Shown: positions 19,901 through 25,987 of the stretch, piece after piece
Layout of the letters: every line of letters begins with the position of its first letter
How positions within the stretch are numbered: position 1 is the stretch's first letter
Assembly (NCBI GenBank): GCA_900320855.1
Contig: ONTV01000019.1
Location: forward strand, 1-37,967
Length of the DNA stretch: 37,967 bases
Direction: 5' to 3'
From: an uncultured Lentisphaerota bacterium
Lineage (GTDB): Bacteria; Verrucomicrobiota; Kiritimatiellia; RFP12; UBA1067
Position numbers and translations under genes: made by a program
The notes under the pieces: generated by a model
What the model was told of the DNA's origin: nothing
Database searches by the model: none
Seen by the model: only the letters and a program-made list of their open reading frames with translations

Positions 19901-22223
19901 TGTCGGGCTGACGGTAGACGGTCGGCGTCGCGTCCGCCGCGAAGACGCCCGTGCCGAGGACGGGCGCGCCCGGCGTCGCGCGCAAAACCTCCGTCGCCGC
20001 GAACGTCCGGCCCGACACGCGGTCGGTTGCCGTGCGCGGCGTCCCGCCGAAGGTCGGCTCCAGGTCGTCGTCCTCGAACGCGAAGGCGAACGTGAGCGCG
20101 TCCTCCTCGCCCGACAGGGCGGCGTGGAGCGTGTTCGAGGCGGCGGCCGCGTCGAACGTGCGCGCCCAGACGGCGACGTCGTCAAGGTCCAGTCCGGCGG
20201 CGGCCGTGCCTCCGCCGAGGCGGTTGCCCGCGAGGAAGCCGCCGAACGCCGCGCGCGCGACCGTCGTCGAGGCGGCGCACACGCCGTCCACGAACGCCGT
20301 CAGGTTCGACGCGCCGAACGAGAAGACGACCTTGTGCCAGACGTCCGTCGCGAGCGCGGGCGTCGCGAGGGACGCCTGTCCGCCCGCGTCGTCCGAGAGC
20401 GCGAGGCGATAGGCGACCTGTCCGGCGGCCGCGTCGAAGTCGGCCGTGACCTGCACCGTCAGCGGCGCGTAGGCGCAGGCGCCCGTCTCGTAGCGCGTCG
20501 TTCCGGCGCCGCCCTGCTGGGAGGCGAGAACGATCTGCGGCACCTGGTCTTCGGCCGGCCAAGCGATGCGGTAGCGCTGCACAAGCGAGGGGAACGCAAT
20601 CGGCGTGGCCATCCCCTCCTGCTGGACGGTCGACGACCACCAGACCTCCAGCGGCTTCGCCGTGTCCGGCACGGTGTTGACCGCGTAGATGACGGACGCG
20701 AGGTCGTTCGACGTCGCCGTCCAGTCGTAGTAGAGATTCGGGTTGTAGTTGTCGCCCGACTCGGCGAGGTTCAGGAGACCCGGCACCGTCGTGTCGATGA
20801 CGGGCGCATAGCCGCCCGCCGTGCCGCGCACGGAGCCGCCGCGCGGGCGCAGCTCGTCGCCGACGAACCACTCGCTCTCGGCGAGCGTGAAGAAGTTCGT
20901 GTCCGTGCGCGCGATCGACCGCACGGGGATGAACCAGATGTTGTCCTGTCCGCTGACCTTGAGGAGCGAGAAGCCCGCGCCCTGCGTCTTGAAGATGTCG
21001 CCCTCCGGCGCGCGCGCGTGACCCTCCGGCTCCTGGAACGACCCGAGCGTGACGCCATACCCGTCCGGAATCTTCACGGGCGCGCCCGCGATGAGCGTCG
21101 CGGCTCGGTTCGTGGGCCACGAGCAGGCGTAGTTGCAGCGCTCGAACGGCCAGCTGATGCCGTGCGCGTCCGTCTCCATCCAGTAGACGTCCAGCCGCCA
21201 GGCCTCGCCCTCGGTCGTCCGCAGCGGATAGACCCAGTTGTTCTTGGGGCTGTAGGAGTAAGCCCCCTTGTGCTGGTAGTAGTAGGTGCCCGACGTGTCG
21301 TTCGCGTCCGCACCGAGCGTGACGGGCGACGGGTAGAGCCCCGTCGTGTCGTAGCCCGTGCCGTAGGGCTCGATCTTTTCGCCGATGTAGCCCTTCATGT
21401 AGTTGACGCCCGGCTCGCCGACCTCGACGACCTGCAGGCGCTGCAGCGTCTCGTAGGAGCCCGAATCGTAGAACGCGACGAGGAACTGGCCCGCGACCTT
21501 GCCGCGCGCGTAGAGGCACGCGGAAGACGAGTCCAGGAAGACGCCGCTGACGATCACGTTCGAGTTCGTAATGCGCTGGCCGTTCTGGTCCACGACCTGC
21601 GTGCCGTAGACGGGCTTGACAATCTCGTCCGGACCGAAGAGGCGGATGTAGCGTCCGCTCATGTTGACGGGCGGCGCATTGTACGGAGCGTCCGTCCAGA
21701 ACATCCGGTAGGGACGCCCTTCGCAGACGGACGAGATGACGTAGTTACGCGTCTGCCGCGAGCCATCAGCAAGCACCCACGTGAAGGCGTGCGTGCCGCC
21801 CGTCTGCGCGTAGATGCGCTCGCCCTTCGGATCGAAGACGAAGGCGGTCGCCTCGCCGTCCGCCTCAAGGTAGGCCTCGTAGGTCTTCGTCCAATCGACG
21901 CCGACCGGAGCGATCAGCGTTCCTCCGAGCCAGACCTCGGGCTTGATGCGCTCGAACGCGAAGCCCGCCTCGCAGGCGTCGAGCCGCAGAACGGGATTGC
22001 CCGCAACCGTTTCGGACGAGACCGTCGGCGCGGCGGATGCGCAGGAGACGACGGCGTACGCGCGGTTCGACGCGAGCCATTCGTTCGCCGTCGCGTCGCT
22101 CGTGTTGCGCAGGACGGACGCCGTCGGAAGCGACAGCGAATAGGACGGCTTCTCGTCCGCCGCCCGCCCCGGCCAGGGGACGGCGGCGGACGCAGCCAGC
22201 AGATAGAGGATCAGGCGCTTCAT
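13941..22223 (-). CDS. Giant exported LamG-type protein with Tc-toxin-A-like C-terminus
   Basis: 2,760 residues; no enzyme active site recognised. Seen: a Sec signal peptide (MKRLILYLLAASAA, cleavage near GRA-A); a Cys-containing beta-rich N-terminal part; a LamG-like domain at about 590-710 (WHKVVFSFGASNLTAFVDG); a central region around 1300-1600 rich in long helices (GLIQLYQTLLNKAESMSI, HGDAWGHYLSALTAYYRLL); a second LamG-like domain near 1675-1860 (WTFEFQVAAPTNL). From about 2210 comes a helical region with a Gly/Ala/Ser hydrophobic interruption (2238-2285, IIGAGLTCIF), helices with RYATAFDFAQRQTFLAAQAY (about 2385), then a beta domain (FETTIDFGKNLFGRDLT, YFATKIRSAGVRF) ending in a calcium-type loop DTDHDGQID near 2731. 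This order resembles Tc-toxin A subunits; the resemblance is by eye only. It follows an exported collar protein by 24 bases. Confidence 0.75.
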   Translation of the reverse strand: MKRLILYLLAASAAVPWPGRAADEKPSYSLSLPTASVLRNTSDATANEWLASNRAYAVVSCASAAPTVSSETVAGNPVLRLDACEAGFAFERIKPEVWLGGTLIAPVGVDWTKTYEAYLEADGEATAFVFDPKGERIYAQTGGTHAFTWVLADGSRQTRNYVISSVCEGRPYRMFWTDAPYNAPPVNMSGRYIRLFGPDEIVKPVYGTQVVDQNGQRITNSNVIVSGVFLDSSSACLYARGKVAGQFLVAFYDSGSYETLQRLQVVEVGEPGVNYMKGYIGEKIEPYGTGYDTTGLYPSPVTLGADANDTSGTYYYQHKGAYSYSPKNNWVYPLRTTEGEAWRLDVYWMETDAHGISWPFERCNYACSWPTNRAATLIAGAPVKIPDGYGVTLGSFQEPEGHARAPEGDIFKTQGAGFSLLKVSGQDNIWFIPVRSIARTDTNFFTLAESEWFVGDELRPRGGSVRGTAGGYAPVIDTTVPGLLNLAESGDNYNPNLYYDWTATSNDLASVIYAVNTVPDTAKPLEVWWSSTVQQEGMATPIAFPSLVQRYRIAWPAEDQVPQIVLASQQGGAGTTRYETGACAYAPLTVQVTADFDAAAGQVAYRLALSDDAGGQASLATPALATDVWHKVVFSFGASNLTAFVDGVCAASTTVARAAFGGFLAGNRLGGGTAAAGLDLDDVAVWARTFDAAAASNTLHAALSGEEDALTFAFAFEDDDLEPTFGGTPRTATDRVSGRTFAATEVLRATPGAPVLGTGVFAADATPTVYRQPDMSKPGYNPNEEHAFIASGAGGYYAWALRCDLNTAATSKPFVLAEYVANGHAAMRAFSVLLTNEVYMALAADVEAGHMLPGPHPIDLFDTPWCPAVSWDSVPSQPYASAFRDRKGQVWARAAGTIPIRMYYRNQAGFDYPSLATTPAVNAEIPWLSELGQEPSAHLLENQPAVWTWRVAWPSGVPTMRIGQTLTTAANGLPEVWNAKSMAVVWPQGETDTVRLWDPTVARESGADGYKTAAELLADFGFTVDAGNVTLRAGKYTFKDLPPSIGDRFYVDVSKAVRNCVTLIGKQETNAGGSILWPNVANQAEIDALKNLPPADLSAAKRAAWAALIDGLGLSAPVAPTTVTDPLDPEVAYIPRDHYALTAMGKAGYVTIIENDAPVGTGVGQLGVQDGDAISMHVFAVTNRYYAGRVIAREDPLNLLSQKLAILYTESFAGEADDYEFEWKKATPTASGAMPTDYTNAYARVFSDPGEMLGLTRFTLGEQGDTLANLVNTFYVMRYRAVGGAAKETMGDTWSDWCGPTLAEGWIQRVVNNVTPFTQRMTDLYENRAETASSMIQAAGGPYMGDVALNQDNLTSVGLIQLYQTLLNKAESMSIASGAAQGVNDAEVNKQLLLAVERLADLYTLLGNDAYADALNPTIGFGTTWGEAAPGMMQIDYGAASPGLFCFDNQVPTLLDEELALLRGRTGANNPSVQTAPFYNRLVWNFTRGITAGEVAYAVNYNVNSSNGDATIDENDAALQYPQGHGDAWGHYLSALTAYYRLLRNPNFTWPVSQSQMLVADAVVDVDYYDEARFAEIANKLAVTAAAVADRTARKAWRDNGGANGAGFLDDDTARNFGYGEWATRGAIGAVANWMVANAILPEAETADACSRLVFGPETYLSNTNLPLAASADLAHGWTFEFQVAAPTNLANIGKGVVLTLAGVPDEDALSVGRPATDDTDATVGFLQLFATGDGQATVTAQNITYYVMPETNYVTVVETNATTGEIVTTPNVEKVDYGVRYDVVPIIEGQTISLPDGALVALDRTVSGATTLRVLDTHGASRARLDLGHQIGVTRPMVLFGGGFTGTIGEIRGWSVSRSDAELHAARAYVNPREPTLAFYTRGTTWRTTDATLADETPGGDCPWEVESPQWARVAESGLSIAFSDDGLLRIDRTTVTDLAAIPTSVEAIQRTLDHLDAGLNPLGLSDAATPFDISSAGVAEGTSTHFEQIAARAETALGNAAKLLDRAQTAANYRRQIQNATSDEEELAETSEADYESQLIAIYGTPYSGDIGPGKMYEQGYTGPDLYHYMYMDLSGYGLTSVDDITAKYVVSYDDTNTKKKWSYESMADYAQGNGNRSTKDLVYCVSANGLIVKPSSVSGSRTTSGRLQQAYSDYLLAYVDAKNAAGAYTRATELLKLSYETVDTTLSKYEAVYGMSVTLRALTGVNIAKDLIMQNTINALNLVKEVSDTAYKTAMNSTPSIIGAGLTCIFSPQYAISVSLGNANLAVSNTVGGAILALESVKLATDAVLDEMSNAREGTIDDASWNDAQNAAWDGLYDAVMEVRSAAIGLQTAVAKMNSLVAAFDTLVAEGDRLQSAREAERAKRVNRIVKLRYNDMLFRRVEDAALSRYATAFDFAQRQTFLAAQAYDYETAQLSSDAEAGDAFKAEIVGARALGTFGSDGKPQTGVGYGDAGLADILARMQTNYQVLKPRLGINNPESNATWFSLRHGLFRIDRSDAGLADWQKELEKHLVDDLRDVSEYVRYCQPLAATGGLAVREPALVIPFETTIDFGKNLFGRDLTAGDTALDSSYFATKIRSAGVRFVGYNAPLVTGAPAALAATPVVYLVPVGTDRMRVPGDLTGLVLDRPVVDQVIPVPYAIGSTALDSVDFSALACGFAGVGEPGARIRRFPSFRAMTGSADDADRANTRLIGRSAWNTRWVLIIPAGQMLGGSAENRQTALDIFIHGADTDHDGQIDVSPVTDIELGLKTYSHAGN

Positions 22224-22247
22224 GGCGACAGGGAAGGATTCTCTGTT

Positions 22248-23255
22248 TTACTTCACGCGCATGATGAACGCGAGCTGATAGTAGGGCGGCAGGATGTTGA
22301 CGGGCTTTCCCTCGCCTGTAGCCCCAGACTTGTAGACATTCGAGGCGCCCTTCTGTTTGCTCTCGGCGTCGTAGTTGTTGATGCGGCGCGAGACCTGCGT
22401 CGTCTCCCAGTCGCGACCCTCGAGCTGGTCGTCGCCGAAGTACTCGTGGCGATGGCTCGGCAACTGGGCGGTCGTCAGGGTAATCGACGAATTGCCGCCC
22501 GTTCTGCCGCATTCGGCCGTGGTTGAACCAAACACAAACCGATTGAGCAGATTCGGCGTGCCGTTCTGTCCGTTGCAGAGCGCCCAGCCGTCGGGAACGG
22601 TGCGGCCGCTCCACATGATGATGCCGCCGACTGGAATCGTGCCGTAGCCCTCGATGCCGCCGCCCGCCGCGACCTTGAGTCCACCCGAGACGGTCAGCTT
22701 CTTGTCAACCGAGACGTCCTGCGAGAACTCGACCGCGCCCTTGAACGTGGCCTTGTTCGAGACTTCGAGATTCTGGACGATCGCACGGCCCGAGACGCGG
22801 AAGTCGCCGGAGGCGGAATCGACGTCCTGCGCAAACGTCGCATAGGGCACGGAGAGGATCTGCTGGCGCGGCGCGATCTCGCCGGAGCTGTCGACGACGG
22901 TGAGGCCGACGAAGAGGTTGGTCGTGCGAGCGGCCTTGAGCGCGTCGACGAGGTTCGTGTGGGCCGTCGATTCCAGGACGGATCCGTTGCCGTCCGCGAG
23001 CGAGACGTTGAAGAGGCCGTTCGTGTCGAGAAGGACGGCGACCGAGCGTCCCCAGAGGGCGGAGGTCGTTTCGCCGGTGGCCTCGGAGTAGAGGCGGAAC
23101 TCGATCGTCTGCTGGCGATTCGCGAGCACGCCGCCCTGGGCATCGCGCAGAACGCCCTGATAGGCGACGGAGACGGGCACGGCCGACGCCGCCAGCGTGA
23201 AGGCCGCGCATGCAGCCGCGAAGAAGGAACGGAGAGATATGGTTGTCGTTTTCAT
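22248..23255 (-). CDS. Exported protein with C-terminal phage tail collar domain
   Basis: 335 residues. Seen: a Sec signal peptide (residues 1-26, FFAAACAAFTLAASA); a beta-sandwich N-terminal region (VSVAYQGVLRDAQGGVLANR, residues ~28-145, with LFNVSLADG and ILSVPYATFAQDV) like that found in other exported fiber-type proteins; short repeats in the middle (SGRAIVQNLEVSNKATFKG); and a tail-collar domain from about 205 (IPVGGIIMWSGRTVPDGWAL, CNGQNGTPNLLNRFVFG, TTAQLPSHRH, LPPYYQLAFIMRVK). Tail-collar domains belong to phage tail fibres, but there is no other phage gene nearby and the signal peptide shows that it is exported. It sits between two other exported proteins on the same strand (40 and 24 bases apart). 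A structural fiber or adhesin is the most likely role. No good Shine-Dalgarno sequence precedes the ATG. Confidence 0.82.
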   Translation of the reverse strand: MKTTTISLRSFFAAACAAFTLAASAVPVSVAYQGVLRDAQGGVLANRQQTIEFRLYSEATGETTSALWGRSVAVLLDTNGLFNVSLADGNGSVLESTAHTNLVDALKAARTTNLFVGLTVVDSSGEIAPRQQILSVPYATFAQDVDSASGDFRVSGRAIVQNLEVSNKATFKGAVEFSQDVSVDKKLTVSGGLKVAAGGGIEGYGTIPVGGIIMWSGRTVPDGWALCNGQNGTPNLLNRFVFGSTTAECGRTGGNSSITLTTAQLPSHRHEYFGDDQLEGRDWETTQVSRRINNYDAESKQKGASNVYKSGATGEGKPVNILPPYYQLAFIMRVK

Positions 23256-23295
23256 AAGATTGTATTAATGCTGATTGTTAAAGGATTAAATGCCG

Positions 23296-25986
23296 TTAGA
23301 GGGAACGAATAAGTTCAATGCCGGCGATTACGCGCTGGGCCGTGAAGCGGCCCGAGGCCTTGACCGGCCCCTGTCGCATCAGACCCGTGTAGATCCAGTC
23401 GCATGCGCCCGTCACCGTCTCCTGCGGCGACCAGGCCGTGCCCGTCGCCGCGTCCGGCTCCAGCACGACCTGCCCGCCCAGCGAGAAAAGCTCGGGCTTC
23501 ACCGCGTTCGCGTAGTTCGCGAAGTCGTCGCCATCATACGGCAAGGGCTCGAAGTTCGCGTCCTTGCCGTCGAACATCGGATGCAGCGGATGGCGAAACG
23601 GGTTCGACGGACTCGACGCGCCAATGCGGTAGTCAAACGTCTGCTTCTGTCCCCAAGTCGCCCCGCCCGTCGGCGCCAGCGCCGCGAGATCGACCGGCAG
23701 TGCGGCCGACGTGAGCCGCCGCGCGTAGTCCAGCCCCGTCGGCAACGTCACCTGCGGCCCGTAGGCCGTCCGCGAGATCGTCCCGTCCGTCTTCTTCGTC
23801 CCCGCGACCGTGACGCGGGAAAGGAGATGCGTCGCGCCGTCCGCCGCGACGTGCGCGTAGACCCGCAGCTTCATCTTGCCGCCCGCCTTCACGCCCTCGA
23901 CGCGCGTGTCGTCCGTCACATAGCGCGAAACCTTGTCGAGTTCGAGGTCGATTGCCCAAAGCCCCTGCGGCCAGGCGGAAACGTCCGGCGTCTCCTGCGC
24001 CGACACGGGCACGTGCGCGCGCATCTCCGTTCCGCCGACCTCGGCGACGCGCAGAATCGCGCCGCGCGTCGCGCCCGTCCCCGCGAACGCCGTGCGGTCG
24101 AGCGCGACGGCGACCCGCCACGTCTCGCCCGTCGCGAGCGTGCGCGTCAGCGGCGCGCCATTGACCACAAGCGCCTGCCAGTCGGGGTTCACGAGCGCCG
24201 CCGCCGCGTCACGCACGAGAAGCGGCGGCGGCGCCGCGCCGTCCAAGGACGGCACGAGCGAAAGCTCAACCGTCTTTTCCGCCGCGCCATCGTTGCGGAT
24301 GGCCAGCTCGTCCGTCGTGCGCGCGTCGCCGAAGTCAATGCCGACGCGCGGCGTCACATGGAGAGGCCCCGACCAGTCCGAGACGGACGCGCCCGCCACG
24401 AGGACGGCCAGTCCGTCCGTCACCCAGGCGAACGCCGTCGCCCCGAACCCCGCGAGCGACGAGACCGTCGGCTTGTCTTCCGCCCCGGACAGCTTGTAGA
24501 ACGTGTCGCCCCTCACGGCGGGACATCCCGCGAACCATGCCGAGGCCTTCACCTTCGCGCCGGGGTTCATGCCGATGCCGACGTAGTTGAGCGTGTCGCC
24601 CGCGTTCGTCGACTTGTGCCACGCGACGCGCGGCGCGGACGGCGTGCCGCGCAGCTGCGCCACATAGGCGGTCGCCCCCGTGTTGCAGCAGACAAGCACC
24701 ATGTCGCCCGTCAGCGCCGTGAGCGATGCGGCCGCCGGGGCTTCGCGCGTCCAGGCCAGGAACGGCGCGCGCGTGACGGACTCGCCCGTCACGCCGCCCG
24801 TCGTCGCGCGCGTCTCGGCGAACGCCTGCGCGCGGTAGAGCGAGACGGACGGCACAGGCCAGTCGGCAAACGTCTCATCCGCCGAACCCGCCGGCGCGAC
24901 CGGCACGTAGACGGCGTTCCATCCCGGCTTCAGCGTGACGGAGACGTCCATCGTCGCCGCCGGCAAAAGGGAGGGACATGCCGCCAGCGCAAAACCGAGA
25001 AGCGCGCACGCCATCCGGGTCAGCGCTCCCTTCCGCGCGCGGCGGCGGAAGAGCGCGCGCACCGCGTCAATGTAGGGGCGGTCGGTCGCGACCGGCAGCG
25101 TCTCGATGCCCGTCTTGAGAAAGAACTTGCGCAGCTCCTCCCCCTCGGCCTCGGCCCGTGCCGCGAACGCGCGCCGCACCGCCGCACTCGACGTATCGAC
25201 AAGGACAAGCTCGCCCGTCTCGGGGTCCTCGAGCTCAACCAGCCCGACGTCCGGCAACGCGCGCTCCGCCGGATCGCTCACAGGCACGCCGATGAGATCG
25301 TGGTGCCGCGCCGTTGCACGAAGCAGTCTTTCAGCGCTTCTCGCCCCGTTCCTAGCACTTCCCGTCTCGTCTTCGGGTCTTTTCGTCCCGTTCGTCCCTG
25401 CCGTCCAGTCCGTCCCGGAAGAAAGCAAGAAGTCGCTCACCAAGAAAACGACGGCGCGGCGCTTCTGGACGCCATTCAGGAACTTGAGCGCGCCCGCGAT
25501 GTCCGTTCCGCCCTGCGCATCGTCCTCGGCGGCCAGCACCTCGCGCACGAGCCGCATGACCGCGTCGCGCCCCTTGCGCGGCGGAATGTACTTGACGATC
25601 TTGTCGGAAAAGAGAATGAGCCCAATCTTGTCCTGGTTGCGGATGGCCGTCAACGCCAGAAGCGCCGTCACCTCGGCGGCGAGCTCCATCTTCGAGCGGC
25701 GGACGCTGCCGTAGCCCTGCGAGCCGGAGACGTCCACGAGGAAGAGAATCGTCAGCTCGCGCTCTTCGGCGAAGCGCTTGATGTACGGCACGCCCGTCTT
25801 CGCCGTCACGTTCCAGTCGATCGTGCGCACGTCGTCGCCGACCTGATAAGGCCGCACCTCGTCGAACTCGACGCCCTGGCCCTTGAAGGTGGAATGGTAG
25901 TCGCCCGCCAGCTGGTCGTCGATCAGCCGGTTCGTGAGGATCCGGATCTTCCCCACCTTCGCCATCAGATCTTTTACGTCCGTCAT
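23296..25986 (-). CDS. DUF58 protein fused in frame to an exported beta-rich protein
   Basis: 896 residues from the ATG at 25986, which follows the previous stop as TGA-G-ATG. Residues 1-320 are a DUF58 domain: EFDEVRPYQVGDDVRTIDWN, then a von Willebrand A-like part (LFLVDVSGSQGYGS, GGTDIAGAL). DUF58 proteins partner MoxR ATPases. Residues 188-220 are extra, encoded by a GGGACGA-rich repeat. After FRRRARKG, where DUF58 proteins usually end, the frame runs on through a signal-peptide-like segment (MACALLGFALAACPSLLPAA, residues 325-344) into about 550 residues of exported-type protein (LKPGWNAVYVPVAP, SPSNPFRHPLHPMFDGKD, KASGRFTAQRV). Base 25014 starts an ATG with GGAAGGGAG upstream, and a TGA lies at 25022-25020 in another frame, so two separate genes joined by a one-base indel are as likely as a true fusion. 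The second half pairs with the giant protein gene. Confidence 0.8.
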   Translation of the reverse strand: MTDVKDLMAKVGKIRILTNRLIDDQLAGDYHSTFKGQGVEFDEVRPYQVGDDVRTIDWNVTAKTGVPYIKRFAEERELTILFLVDVSGSQGYGSVRRSKMELAAEVTALLALTAIRNQDKIGLILFSDKIVKYIPPRKGRDAVMRLVREVLAAEDDAQGGTDIAGALKFLNGVQKRRAVVFLVSDFLLSSGTDWTAGTNGTKRPEDETGSARNGARSAERLLRATARHHDLIGVPVSDPAERALPDVGLVELEDPETGELVLVDTSSAAVRRAFAARAEAEGEELRKFFLKTGIETLPVATDRPYIDAVRALFRRRARKGALTRMACALLGFALAACPSLLPAATMDVSVTLKPGWNAVYVPVAPAGSADETFADWPVPSVSLYRAQAFAETRATTGGVTGESVTRAPFLAWTREAPAAASLTALTGDMVLVCCNTGATAYVAQLRGTPSAPRVAWHKSTNAGDTLNYVGIGMNPGAKVKASAWFAGCPAVRGDTFYKLSGAEDKPTVSSLAGFGATAFAWVTDGLAVLVAGASVSDWSGPLHVTPRVGIDFGDARTTDELAIRNDGAAEKTVELSLVPSLDGAAPPPLLVRDAAAALVNPDWQALVVNGAPLTRTLATGETWRVAVALDRTAFAGTGATRGAILRVAEVGGTEMRAHVPVSAQETPDVSAWPQGLWAIDLELDKVSRYVTDDTRVEGVKAGGKMKLRVYAHVAADGATHLLSRVTVAGTKKTDGTISRTAYGPQVTLPTGLDYARRLTSAALPVDLAALAPTGGATWGQKQTFDYRIGASSPSNPFRHPLHPMFDGKDANFEPLPYDGDDFANYANAVKPELFSLGGQVVLEPDAATGTAWSPQETVTGACDWIYTGLMRQGPVKASGRFTAQRVIAGIELIRSL
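25327..25425 (-). repeat. Degenerate GGGACGA-type repeat inside the DUF58 domain
   Basis: Coding strand: GGACGGACTGGACGGCAGGG, then ACGAACGGGACGAAAAGACC, then CGAAGACGAGACGGGAAGTGC. It encodes about 33 extra residues between SDFLL and LLRATARHHDLI, which are near neighbours in other DUF58 proteins. It is purine-rich on the sense strand and ends in AAGTGC, like the heptamer tracts in mfd, but the units are more diverged. Confidence 0.5.
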
Positions 25987-25987
25987 C

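Noticed and set aside
22248-23255. Prophage or tailocin remnant suggested by the tail-collar domain
   Set aside because: The protein has a Sec signal peptide and there is no capsid, terminase, tail tube, integrase or lysis gene in the window.
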